NCBI GenBank assembly: GCA_030407085.1
Contig: CM059585.1
Location: 12,083,001-12,147,000 of the forward strand
DNA from: Trichopria drosophilae
Taxonomy: Eukaryota > Arthropoda > Insecta > Hymenoptera > Diapriidae
DNA: 64,000 nt
Direction: 5' to 3'
Position 1 is the first letter of the stretch. Every line of letters starts with the position of its first letter. Shown piece after piece: positions 37,026-49,080 of this stretch. The notes under the pieces were generated by a model. It did no database searches. It was given only the letters and a program-made list of their open reading frames with translations, and had not been told where the DNA came from. Position numbers and translations under genes: made by a program.

Positions 37026-38879
37026 GACGTCGAAACTATTAAATGTTTGTTTTGATATGACTATATTTAGCGAATTAAACAAGCCAACAAAGTAATAGCT
37101 GCAGAATTCATCTATCACGTCAAGAGTTTGAAATATCCTAACCTAAAAGTACAAAAACCACCGATTTTGCCTATTTTAAGTAACATCTTTTTGGCGAAAA
37201 TTGTTCGCAATTTGTCAGACGCACATTAAAGTGCTATTCATCAGTTTCAAAATAATTTTTTAGTCATTGCGATAGGAATATTTTTTGTCAAGGCAGGATT
37301 CTGGCCTTGATACACTTAGAAAAGATGAAAAGGTACGAAAATAAATAATAAAATAAGCAAGCAGATTTGGATTCAATACCTCGAAAACATTCGGAAATTA
37401 TATACTCAGATTTATGAGTGTTAGTTTTCCTTTTATACACTTACACATTTACTAAATGTATAAAAATCATAATTGTACCTTCACAAAAACTTCGATAACT
37501 CGATTTTAAAAATTCTTATCGGAATTACTAAAAAGGCAATTTATAAATGATGATTAGCACTTTAATCAGGTTTTTGTTAAACAAACATTTTGTTTCGCCA
37601 CAAAAACTTACTGAAAATGGACACAAACGGCATTTTTTGCACTTTTAGGTTAGGTTATCTCAAATCTTGACGACCGATTTTGGTCTGAGCAACAGAAAAT
37701 TACGGCAACTATCATAAAGAGCTTACGAAAATAGGCGCTAATAAATTCGTGCCGTTTACATACTAACTAACTACATTTTTTTGTATAATTTTATTTTACA
37801 CTTCGGCATACAATCGTCATTAAAGTTGCATATCATACGACAAAGGATTAATGTATATGAAATTGGATCATAAATTGATAATATTCCCGGTTATTCGCAT
37901 TTAAACAATTATTGATGATATTTCTGAAGTAAAATTAGTTGTTATGTTTCGGTAAAACATAGCACATAATGAAAATAAATGTTTCCGTACGTATACCAGC
38001 GACATATTTACCGTTTCAATAGCTTTGGCACGAAACTTTACGATCACCCTGTTGCGCGAATAATTAATGCACAGACGTATTGTTGGAAACAGTCGGAATT
38101 CAAATCATAAACATTCTATGAAACTGTTACGCAGCCTTTTGAACGGAAACAAAGTTCCATTCTTTGTGTTTCTTTGTTCTTTCGAACCGCTTATAATTTT
38201 AACGAATTTGTAAACTTCCGTTCGTATTTGCGATCGTAAATAAAGGGCGATTTGTAAATTTGGATACTTATTTCAGTACTAATGTGTTTAGCGAGGAAGG
38301 AAAATAGTCGATTTTGCACTTTTTTCGGATAAAACTTTATTTAAGGGATGGTATTATATGTTTATTTTATGAGCTGAAAGTAAACATATAATTTATAATA
38401 ATTTTAAATTAAGATTAGAATTTCAAAGTTCGAGATGGGTAATCAAGTACATTGTTACAATGTATATTGTAAGACAATTATCCAAAGTAGTCAGTGGTTC
38501 TGACACATTGAGAACCGAGCTGTTGTCGTTGTCAGAGGTCGACCACCGTTGTATTTGGTATCTGACGAGGCAGGGATTCCTGCAGTATCTATGGCACAAG
38601 ACATTTGTACATGCCAAATGCTCCTTAGCAGTAGTCCATTTATAATTTCCTTAGGAATGAATAGCAAATGTGTTTCATCTTAATTAGTTATTAACCTAAT
38701 AACTGTACTATTTTATTTGCGTTAAATACTAGTAATAAATGAATTATTTTTAATTATAAATAAATATATAATTTAATATACATAATACGTAATAAAATTT
38801 TAAAAATGGATTAACTAAAGTTAAAAATATATATCGTTAAGGACTAGTAAAAGAAAATCTACAATAATTATACGTAATG
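37026..38879. other. AT-rich unique sequence
   Basis: No supported gene. Slightly more balanced composition at 38440-38650, with frames open on both strands. Nothing distinctive otherwise. Confidence 0.5.
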
Positions 38880-39420
38880 TTGTAAAGTGCAAATTAAATA
38901 AAAGGGAAATCGCAAACATAAAAGAGAAAGAGAATGGTCGAAGAGAACAATAGCAAGGAAATAGAAAGCTAAGACGAATAGTGAAGTAAACTCGAATGGT
39001 TAGCTAGCAAGGACCGAGTTGAAAGTGAAATAGGTACCGAGAAAGTTAGGTGCAAAGTAAGGCAAATATTAAGAGGAACAAAATTCGGGAAATGTCGGAA
39101 AGTACGAGAATGGAATGCGATTGAAGAGTGAAAGTTAATCAATGGAAAGTGCAATCACAGAATGGTGTAAAGAATGAAAGTGAAAAAGGGGTCAGATACG
39201 AGTGAGTTCATGGAATTACAATCAACATGGTATTACGAGAAAAGCTTTAGATTATATTCGTGAAGGAAGTAAAACAATTAAAAATCTATTACCATTAGGA
39301 AAAAAAGATGTTTAGAAATCGAAAGAAACAAAAATTAAAATGGAAAGCATTTTCAAAATCTAGTTGATGGATAATGAAAGAGAAATGCATTGTACGAAGG
39401 AAAAGAAAAAATGATGGCAA
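38880..39420 (+). repeat. purine-rich tract on the plus strand
   Basis: For about 540 bp the plus strand is dominated by A and G, with scattered GAATGG, GAAAGTG and GAGAAAG words recurring loosely (for example GAATGGTCGAAGAG, GAATGGTTAGC, GAATGGAATG, GAATGGTGTAAAG). There is no strict period. It may be an old purine-rich simple repeat. The complementary frame on the minus strand is Ser/Phe/Leu-rich and is not a gene. Confidence 0.6.
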
Positions 39421-40379
39421 TTTTATTTTCTTAATAGAAAACTCGGATTACTCTTTCAATCCAACTGACATTTCACTTTTTTAAGAAAAAGGTTCTTGAT
39501 AGGAAAAATTAAACTGCAATCTTTCCATTTTATTCTGTTACCGAGAAACTGATATATCAATATTAAAAAGTGATCAAATCAGACAGAAAATTGATCGAGA
39601 AGGACTCTTTTTCACAATGCAACAGTAAAAGCTCCAATGAAAATGATTGAATGTCAGTAAAGTAGCAGAAAATTCCGACTGAAAAGATGTCTGACACTTC
39701 CGGGTGTTTCTACTGATCGTTGAGTTTTATATCGGTGACAGTAGTAACAGACGCTTTAGTCAGATTTTTTTTAATTGTTTTTGTTGTGGCAATCAACAAA
39801 TTCTTTTTTTCGTCTGCAAACTCACAAAAGGCTTCTAGTATACTCTTCTGCAGTTCAATTTCGAACCATCTCAAGATTTATCAATAATATATTTCTAAAT
39901 TTTTGTAGATTTTTATGGTCATTTGTGGCTATTACTAGATAATAAAAAGGTCACAAAATTCATTTTTTTTCATTTTTAACTGTCTTCCACCATAAAAAAA
40001 TGTATTCGTAAGGATATAAGAAAAATAGACTTTCTAAGGGAATAATTACGGTTTTTGCCCTAACTATTGAGGAGGGGCCTATGGGCGGTATCAGTAATAA
40101 AAATTTTTTTTATCCAACCATTTCCAATAGGGTTTGGACCTATCTTATGCGGGGATATTATTTAGGTCTATTTGGTCCTTAAATGATTAATGTGTATGGG
40201 GATCTCCTATTAACGTTACTTGGGATTTCTAAGACGGTTTTCAGAAAACTTCCAGTTTGCTCCCAGAAAGTGACCAGAGAATTTCAAGAGAGCTTCTAGA
40301 TAACTTCTGAGGAAGTTATAGAATGGAATTAAATAAGTATTTACAAAGCGGACATAGAAGCTTGATGCGACGTCTACGG
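39421..40379. other. AT-rich spacer
   Basis: Contains one exact AGTAGTAACAG at 39740-39750. Otherwise nothing was recognised. Confidence 0.5.
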
Positions 40380-42120
40380 TTACCTCAAACGAAGTTCTCG
40401 CGATGATCAATAAGGTTCCGGCGAGCTTCGTTGGAGCTTATTGTATTATACGGTGAGAAAACAGGGTGTCCTATGCGAGTCCGAACTGGGTCATCGACTA
40501 ATAGGAAACAGATCACCTGAGCGATGTCGTGTCTTCGGGGAAACTGGCGGATTCATTTCAAGTTCTTGAACGTCCGATAACACGTGGAAGAACGTAGTTC
40601 CAGCAAGCATATCCGGTGGTACATTGTTCTACTCTAGTGAAAAGTTGGACCAGCTCAGAGATAAGGGGAAAGAGGGCACTTACACTCACGCAAACAATAT
40701 TATTTTCATGTTTCGCATTCTCGGTGCACTCCACTGTACATTGTAGGTACGTCACGTTACCCTCCTCTGTGTACTTTGCCGACTTTGCAGGACGACCGTG
40801 TTTATTTGTTAGAGGGTGCGGGCGAAAGTTGGCGGAATGGATATTACGCGGGTGCGCGTGTTTATTTGCCGTCTCACCGGAGTTGGCTAATCGAATTATA
40901 AGGCGAAATAGAAATTCTAAGTGGGTGTTGATAACAATAGTTTCCCGTTTTGGTCCAGGAACGACTTCTAGTCGATTATGAGTAATTAGATAAACCATCG
41001 TGATATGATAGAGAGAAAATTTAATGGAGAAACTAAACTGAAATTGACATACCTGCTTTCCTCATTTGGGATAAAAATTATTAAGTAGTAATCATACATT
41101 ATGGTCAGACATCGACACGAATTGTTTTTCTCATCAGGTTATAAGTCCTCTTGCTACGGTCTCAAAAAGTTTAGTTTTGTAAATAAACAGGAAGAGGTTA
41201 GCAAGTCTTTTATCGTAAATTTTCCGGTTTTTGGTATAATTCACAATACTTGGCCTCGTAGTAAATAAATTTCGTCGTGGTACAAACATTTTGAGACGAA
41301 ATTGTGCAGAAGTTATCCAGATACTTTTTCAGACTGGGATTGAAGAAGCCGGATGTGCCGTTCGCGGCCCCGATCTTCACATGCACATAAGTACGAGATT
41401 CATCTTCTTGAGGGAGATTTTCTTCTTGGTAGCTTCTCTCGGGTGCGGTAGCATATTTGCAAGGAAGTCAGCCATGAATTCGCGCGGCGGTAGTCGCTAC
41501 CGATGAACCCCGACGAACGAATCACCCCATCCTACGAAATAGATAGGATATTTTCTTTTCGATTTCAGTGACGCGACTTTATCTTCATTATTTAAAGGAG
41601 GAAATGCCTCTGGAAACTAATACCACCCAAATAAATCACTGGCGCGCATATCTTTCTGGCGATTACACGAAGTCAAGTATTTTAAGATCATAATCGATCA
41701 TTTGTTTGGTTCCATCTTTAAAAATCTGTTTTAATTGTAGAAATTGTGGATCGATACCTTAGATTCAAAGAAAGTAACTCGGATATTTATGAACTGGAGC
41801 ATTTTTTACTGTCATTATACTATCGATGAGCAAGTTTCGATTCCTGAAAGTCCGAGTAAAAGAAATCGGTAGATTATTGCAAAAGTACGATTACTATAAA
41901 AGATAGGGAAATTCTTTTTCATGTCGTCGTGTGGAAAATGAGCCGGGCATTAGTGAGCTCTCTTGGGAATTCTCGGTCTTGCAGCCCATAGCCGAAATCG
42001 GTGGGAGCCATCTTAATCGAAGGCTTTGGAGAACGCAAGATTGACTAACGTCTTCATGGACCTTGAGTCAAATGCAGTGTCAAAGTAACGCCGACAGGCT
42101 AAGATAGATCGATATTCATG
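40380..42120. other. GC-richer unique region
   Basis: Unique sequence with higher GC, mainly 40390-40990 and 41290-42110, separated by an AT-rich stretch with an AAGTAGTAATC motif at about 41080. A 146-codon minus frame (40558-40998) and a 121-codon plus frame (40616-40981) are open over the same bases. One must be a shadow, and neither shows a motif. Probable regulatory islands or a non-coding exon. Confidence 0.35.
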
Positions 42121-45029
42121 TCGATGATGAACATATACCCCAGGAAAAGCTAAGAACCGAAGGGAATTCGAGGAAAATTCCTTGTTTTATCTGCGTAATT
42201 TTCATTCTTATTTCCGCCCATAATCGACAACATTACGCTTCAATGACTTTAATCCAGATGTAAAGTTCTTACGTTTTTTTATTATTGATAAAGTAATTTA
42301 GTTTGACATGGAAATAAATAACTTGATTGATGTCTTGATTATAGTTACTTAATTTTTACGTAACATTTCTAATAAAATGCAAGCAGTTTACGTCGAATGA
42401 GGAACTGTATATGTACGTCTGCATATTTCGATGTGGGACTCTGAGGAAAGCTTTAGTACATGTTCTTTGGAGAAATGAGAGCGTAGGTCTCCTGGCATCT
42501 CTCCTCGGAGTTTCGGAGTCTGGATTCCTTCGCGTCTGCACACTAATTCACAGCTATTTTATGCGACGAGAATACCACTAGATTTAAATTCTTGGGATCC
42601 TTCCCTTTTTAATCTTTGTAATTTCCCGTATGATAAGGCGATTTACATTTGGATAAAAAATTAATTATTCAAAATCTAATTCTAACTTTGCAATATCCCA
42701 GATAATAAATAGAATACGTGGGTTTCCTTTATTCGGGAGTAAATATTATTCGCATAAAAAACGACGCATTAACAGATACTCAACGTAAGTAAGAGGGAAG
42801 GAAAAGACGTTTTGCGAGTGTAAGGTGACATTTAGTAAATGCTCTTGACGTTCCCTCAACGTTTCATTGGATATGCATAGGTATTTTCCTACACTCGCCG
42901 GAAGTTCCGTACGGGGCGTAGTAATCGCGCCGTCTCCGTATATTCTCATTCATTCCAAGGAGCATCTACTTCCGTCTCCAACCCCACTGCTCGTCTTCCG
43001 CTCCTTCAGTCACTCGATATCTATCTAGTTATCTATTCATCTATGTAAACGCGCGAATCTATTTATCCGAATAACCGAGTTAAAGGGTCTCAGTAGGGAA
43101 ATATTTCGATTTTATTCCACTTGGATCATCACAGAAAATAAAACACTTTTTCGATTATTTTGTTCAGGAATTATCACGCCACTAGTATGGAATATGATTC
43201 AAATTTCAAATTTGAGGTTATAGTAACTGAGATCAAATGAGTGAAAAAAGTTTTCCTGATATTTGATTGCCTGACCAAACATCGACCGTTTCTACTTAAC
43301 GTTAGAATACTGCCGCGACTCAAATTTTCTCAAGTACGCCACCAAAAAGCGACTACTTTTAGTTTTTTTGCAGATTCTTAGAGGTTTATAGGTCAAAAAC
43401 TCTTACATAAATATATGTTATATATCTCTTATAAAATATATGAAATATTTTTTAATAAATGTAATTTTTGTATAAGTTATGAAAAAAATGAATTTTTTCA
43501 TGTCTTTTTTGAAAATTTTATTATTTATTTGAAAATTACTCAATATAAATTAAATAAATTTCTGGAAAATCTACAATCATTTATTAAAAATTAAATTTAA
43601 AAAAAGGCATAAAATTTAAGGAGCTGATTTTTGGTGGCCCACTTCAGAAAATTTATGTAATTTTGTTTTTCATACTAATCGTTTCTTGTTATCACTTTAT
43701 CTTAATACTTATTAGAGTTCATGATGATTGATTACATACCAGTAATCAAAGAAAATTCCTAAAATACTCCGATACAGTACACGTAGTATTTTGATAAAAT
43801 ATGATTTGTTTTTCTTTACTTACGTGAAAATCTGGTATATAAATTTCCACACAAATTTAATGAATTCACAAATATAATGTACTCCATAAAGGTTAGTAAG
43901 GTTTTGAACAATGGGATAAAAACACAATAGACCAAACTACATGGTTGAAACGTGATTCATTGAATTTGAAAAAAGTATTAGTTTCAGTATCGATCAATAA
44001 TTTATTTTACAAGCTCGTTAGACCTAAATAAACTCGCATTTAATTGAAATTATTTGGAGCATAAAATCATTGTTTGAATGGAAAACTTACGTCTGTATTA
44101 CAAGACAGCAGCATGTAAGTGACAATAAAGTTTATTGAATTGTTCGATATTCGTATTAATAAAATAATGGATACATTGGAATTAATAATTTAATATTTTT
44201 TCTAAAGTTTTTTGAAATATTTTACTACCATTATAGACAAAATTTACAAAATTTAAGCTTTATTTCAAGGCCTACACCATAGAAAAACTGTTAAATTCTC
44301 CTCACTTTTACTCATTAACTTCTATCGACTAGTGCAATTAATTTGAATGTTTTGATTATTCTCGTGAAATAAACGATCATCTGTTATATTATCACATTAT
44401 GGCGATACTTTTGCCAATAATAAATTTCTCCCAATTTAGTCATAACATTTTTCCTCTATGTTTTAATGAAGCTAAAAAGCAAATTTACTACCTACTAAAA
44501 AGCACACTAATAATAAAAATTCTTAAAATGAGAGATACGTTTGCAGTGAGTAGTAACAGGAAGTATTGGTAAGACATCATTAAGTCTTGGACATTTGGGG
44601 ATACAGAAGACAACTGTACTAAGTATTCTTGAAATTAAACAAACAACACTCATTAGAATTTTATCACACATGCTGACTAAATTTCGAGACCTTCAAATAC
44701 ATTTTTTTGACGTGTTGATCTCAAATTTGACCTTAAAAGGAACCCTAATACGTCAAAGTATTTCTTTGCCCCCAAAGTCATATTTTGAAACGTAAAACGT
44801 AAAACCCTTCATTTATTTTTGAAAAGTATGTTGTTGAGTTTAGTCAATTCATCAATGTGTTTACTATCTGCACATTGCGCAGGTGAAATTGAGGACGGAA
44901 ATAATTCTAAGTACGATGATATTGAAGGGTCACAGACTACAACACGAAGTCAGATTTTGAAAATTGAAAATGGAGACTCGAATATCGTGGAGAAATTTAA
45001 TTCATTAACGTTTAAGGGAGTTACCTTAA
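42121..45029. other. mostly AT-rich unique sequence
   Basis: GC is moderate at 42350-43080 and very low afterwards. An AGTAGTAACAG motif lies at 44549-44559. No gene or RNA is supported. Confidence 0.5.
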
Positions 45030-45807
45030 GTTTTTCTTTTATTTAAGAGATTATTTTAGTAATGAAAGTTACCGACAATTTCAATATAACTCTGTATCTT
45101 AATATTTTCGAGGTCGCTCATCAACTTTCCGAGGTCTACTAAATTGAATTTTAGCTAATAGAAATTCCAATATGGCGTCTGTATTGAAAAAAATGCCTAA
45201 ACTATGACATTCAACACTTTTTTTATCCAAAACTATCAAATACAAAAATGGCTAAGAATAAAAAATTATTAGAATTTATCAAGGAATACACTAGCAATTT
45301 TTGAATATTTTGTGAAAATTTTTTCAATTTTAAACAAAGTAAAAAAAATTTCTCAAAATAACATAAAAAAAATCTAAAACGAATTCAGTATATTTCTCGA
45401 TGTGTGTCTTACTATTTTTTGGAAAAAGCTAATAGTTTTCGAGTTACAGAGTCCGGGTTTTCAAATAAATTTTCATCGCGGACACCATTTTGCGAAAATG
45501 AAGAAGTAAAAGTGAAGTCTTTCAGAAAAGTAAACTTTTTTCTTAAAATTATTTGATGCACCTTTGTACGCAGTTTCAATTCAATCCCAGTGTCCTAATA
45601 AATTGAAAAAAAAAACTATAAGAATAAAAATTTTCAAAATTCGCTTTTTGTTTCAATTTAGCCGCCATATTTGAATTTATATACCTGGAAAATCAATTTT
45701 GACCTCGGGAAGTTGATTATTGACCTCGAAGAGATTAAGTTACGGAGTTACATTGAAATTATTCGAAGTTTTCGTTGCTAAAGTAATCTCCCAAATAAAA
45801 GAAAAAC
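45030..45807. mobile_element. 778-bp element with 107-bp terminal inverted repeats
   Basis: The left arm at 45030-45136 and the reverse complement of 45701-45807 align without gaps at 87 of 107 positions by my count. Both begin GTTTTTCTTTTATTT and end TTCGAGGTC followed by CGAGGTC. The interior includes CCAATATGGCG and GCCGCCATATTTG, words shared with the TTAA-flanked candidates. No transposase frame and no clear target-site duplication are visible. It is a foldback or long-TIR MITE; the superfamily is undetermined. Confidence 0.8.
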
Positions 45808-46240
45808 ATGTGGACTCTTGGGTGTTAATAGATTACAAAATAGCACCCGATTGGCAGAAAAAATGGTGCCCGGGTTATGTTTTGCTGATCTGAAATCAAA
45901 TTTCAGAATTCATATTACTGTTTAATTTTCTCGGTAAATTTGTTTAATTCGTCCGCCATATTATAGTAAATCTGATCAGATTCGAATTCAACATCTCAAA
46001 AATTGACAAGATGGTCAATTTTTTTTCAATCTTTGATGGTCGTCATTAATGATATGACTTTTTTCGAACAATGGGGCTGTAACTTATCTATTTTTCGTTG
46101 TTTTCTTGAGGCCCATACACTTAACCTCATAGTGGCGCATCAATTGCCTCGTGCCTCCCACCACATGACCATTATTCACGTATTTTCACCTTTAGTTCTT
46201 CAATCCTCGTAAACCGAACAATCTGATCTTTTATGATAGG
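45808..46240. other. unique sequence, moderate GC
   Basis: Contains one CGTCCGCCATATTATAG word of the ATGGCGG family near 45950. A 69-codon plus frame at 46003-46212 is not convincing. Confidence 0.4.
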
Positions 46241-47060
46241 CCAAATAGTCGAGACGGGGTAAGGAGGATAGTGTTGCAAAGTAGTGGGAGGGATTCGCAG
46301 GTAGTGGGGGTTACAAGTTGCTTCCGACGACATCGCACGGATTAGTTGAATCCTTCGAAACTTGCCTCAAAGCAGGTGACACGTGTTTAGCACAGGAAAG
46401 CATAGAAAGTACCACCCCCTGCATATTATTTTTTATTACTTGACGGAATATAAAAGCCTGCATACTAACCAAGAAGTATTTTCATGACAACGGGAAAATT
46501 GAAGCGTGGCGAATGATAGTTCCTACCAATTGTCGAGGGTCGCTAAAAAAATTAGGAAATAACTTTTCGCAAAAACGGAAACAGTTGACGCAATGGGACC
46601 CCGAAAGTGTCGCTTGCACGGGAAAATCGCTTTTACGTTAGGAAATCATCGAAAAGTCGTCGATTATTCAGACGTTTAAGGCGCGCAACGGTATCCCCGA
46701 AGACAGGAAGAAATAGAAGGTCGTTTCTCCGCTTTTTCGCGGGAGGAAGCGCTTTTGCGTATGTAATCGTTTACCTGCGCTTGACGCTGAAGTAAATTGA
46801 AATATATCGATTTGCAATTTGGCAGACGGTTCAAGCGGCACGCGGTCTATCGAACAATGGAGAGTCGGGCGGAAGTGATTGGTTCCTGATCTCGTACGTA
46901 GGGGCCGCATATAAAATAGATATTCGACTTACTCGTTCCTGTACTTGGCACGCAAATGAGAGAACGCAAAATTTAGTTCCGTAACGTTATCGCCAAGTAT
47001 CGAGATACGCGCGGGATTTTGGACAACCGATTTCCTCCAAAAACCGATTTTTCCAATGGG
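46241..47060 (+). promoter_or_regulatory. GC-rich block with TATA-type promoter candidates
   Basis: TATAAAAG at 46449-46456 is preceded by GC-richer sequence. TATAAAAT at 46910-46917 lies 28 bp downstream of GATTGG (46877-46882, an inverted CCAAT) that adjoins a GGAAGTG ETS-type core. The second arrangement looks like a core promoter firing near 46940. No coding exon follows in either case, so a transcript, if any, may be non-coding or start a distant gene. Confidence 0.3.
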
Positions 47061-49080
47061 CCGACTATGGTGGTGGTGGCGAACTTTTTATTTAGTTTTT
47101 AATTTATTTATATACCTATTTTGGTCGATGTTTCCAAATTTCAACATATAAAAACTCCAACGATTTTTATTTGTTGAAATTTGAGGCATTTCCCAAGTGC
47201 GTAATAGTTTGAGGAATAAAGACCAATGAAAAATTTTGCTCATTATTCTCAAAACATTATGCATTCATTTTTTCGAGAAAGCAGACAATCGATCGGTTGT
47301 ACTTATGGGAATGTTCTTTTCCTCAGCACGAGTCCTAGAGCAGCAGTTTGGAAACCCCCGGAAAATCGCGTATGCCGAGAATTTTGTAAAACATTTCGTT
47401 TTATGAAATCGATTCCTGCGTCTCAGATATAGTACAAAACGCGAGCCTTGATAAAAACGAGTGTGACCATTTAACGGATAATATTGCAGGCGAGTGAAAC
47501 GTATACGAACCAGTTCAGCAATATGGCGGTGGAACGGTCAAGCAATATTGACATCTGCACCCAGTCCAATCAGGTATCATTCGACGTTACATATAATCAA
47601 TTATTTATTTATCCAGTGACGATCGTCACTCATGTACATTTACACGTTTGTATTCCCGGGTGAAAAGGTTCAGATTTTCAATAGACCTTTAAAGTATCCA
47701 AGTAGTTACAGTCGGATAGGTGAGACGTGAGATTTCCTCAGTTCATTAGTTATTTTACTTTTAATTATTTTTATATTACATTTAATAAAGTTAATGGAAC
47801 AAAATTTTAGTACACCATATAAAAAATCTGATATATTTATGAAAAAACTAATCGGGAGCATATTTTTAATAATGTTTTTACACAAATGCAGTATAGTACG
47901 CAGCTGTTAATTAAGAGTAATAAATTTCCCGTGAATAACAGATTTTTTTATGTTTTGCCTTGTAATGTTGCCATTTTTTATCTCCATTTTCTTTTATTTA
48001 TGAGAGATGTAGATACTTTTACAGGATGGAATTTTTACGCGTTTTAATAAATCGCCGGTATAGCTTCATAAAAATGTTTATTACAGCATTATCATTTTTC
48101 GTAAATGAAGTAAGAATATAAAATAAAACTTATCTACTACGATTAACAGAAATTTAGGCTGTAGGATGCCAGGAGTTGAAGTCGAGAGAGAAATAAAAAA
48201 AAAGTGCAGTGCCTGCAGGCTATTATATCTACTCTGAGAGATACGTCGCAAAATGTAGGTTAACAACTAAAAGCCTCAACAACAACGAATGGTTTTTTTA
48301 CATTGTTTTGATAATTTTCTGTGCTTTCTATTTTTCAAATTGGACAAGTTATATTTTAATAACTTGATTATTTTTTTATTAATCTGATCAATTTTTATTA
48401 AATTAAAGTTTGCGGTAAAATTTTGTGGGTCATTAATTTAAAGTATTTTATACAGGTTCTTTAATTTTGAATGTTTTTTTGAATTGGTTTCTATAAAAGT
48501 TGTTATTTAAAACAATGCATTACGAATTAAATTAAAAACCCAATGCTTTAGGGTAATGCAGCGAATACTGAGAAAATCGATGTAGTTTTCCACTGACATT
48601 AATGATGAATATTATCGTCAAGTTGCCTTCAAGATATTATGCAAAATGTCTATACGTATAGGGCGCTATTGCGAGAGATCTTCCAGTCCACGATTACTAT
48701 AACAGCCATCTGTTTTCATAGAGCAAACAAAGTAGATAATATTGATGCTGTCACCCAGTTTCGCTGCAGCGATGCATAGCTGATACATTGTACCGTTCAT
48801 AAAATTCATGATGAGATCTAACCGTCGAAAGAACAAACACTTAAAATTACTTTCCTGAAATAATGTAATCGTACGATAATAATTAAAAAATGCCATATTT
48901 TATAATATTTTCGAAAACACGCAACTCATTTTTGGTGATGTGGTCGATGCTATTAAAATATTATCTGCATGTACTGTTAATCATGAAAAGTACTTTGGTC
49001 AAATCTTTGGGAAACACGGAGAAAATTAAGCACCATAATAAACCGGTATTAAAAACAGTTCGAAATATTAACTAACATCT
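47061..49080. other. AT-rich unique sequence
   Basis: Moderate GC at 47280-47720, then AT-rich. A 76-codon minus frame at 48666-48896 reads somewhat protein-like in its C-terminal half but shows no recognised motif and is not called. Confidence 0.45.

Noticed and set aside
36849..37118. 89-codon minus frame over the foldback
   Set aside because: Derived from the 30-bp units and extending into unlike sequence. No independent coding sign.
40558..40998. 146-codon minus frame
   Set aside because: A 121-codon plus frame is open over the same bases, both look compositional, and no motif is present.
48666..48896. 76-codon minus frame thought of as a possible chemoreceptor exon
   Set aside because: No chemoreceptor signature residues and no convincing splice sites.
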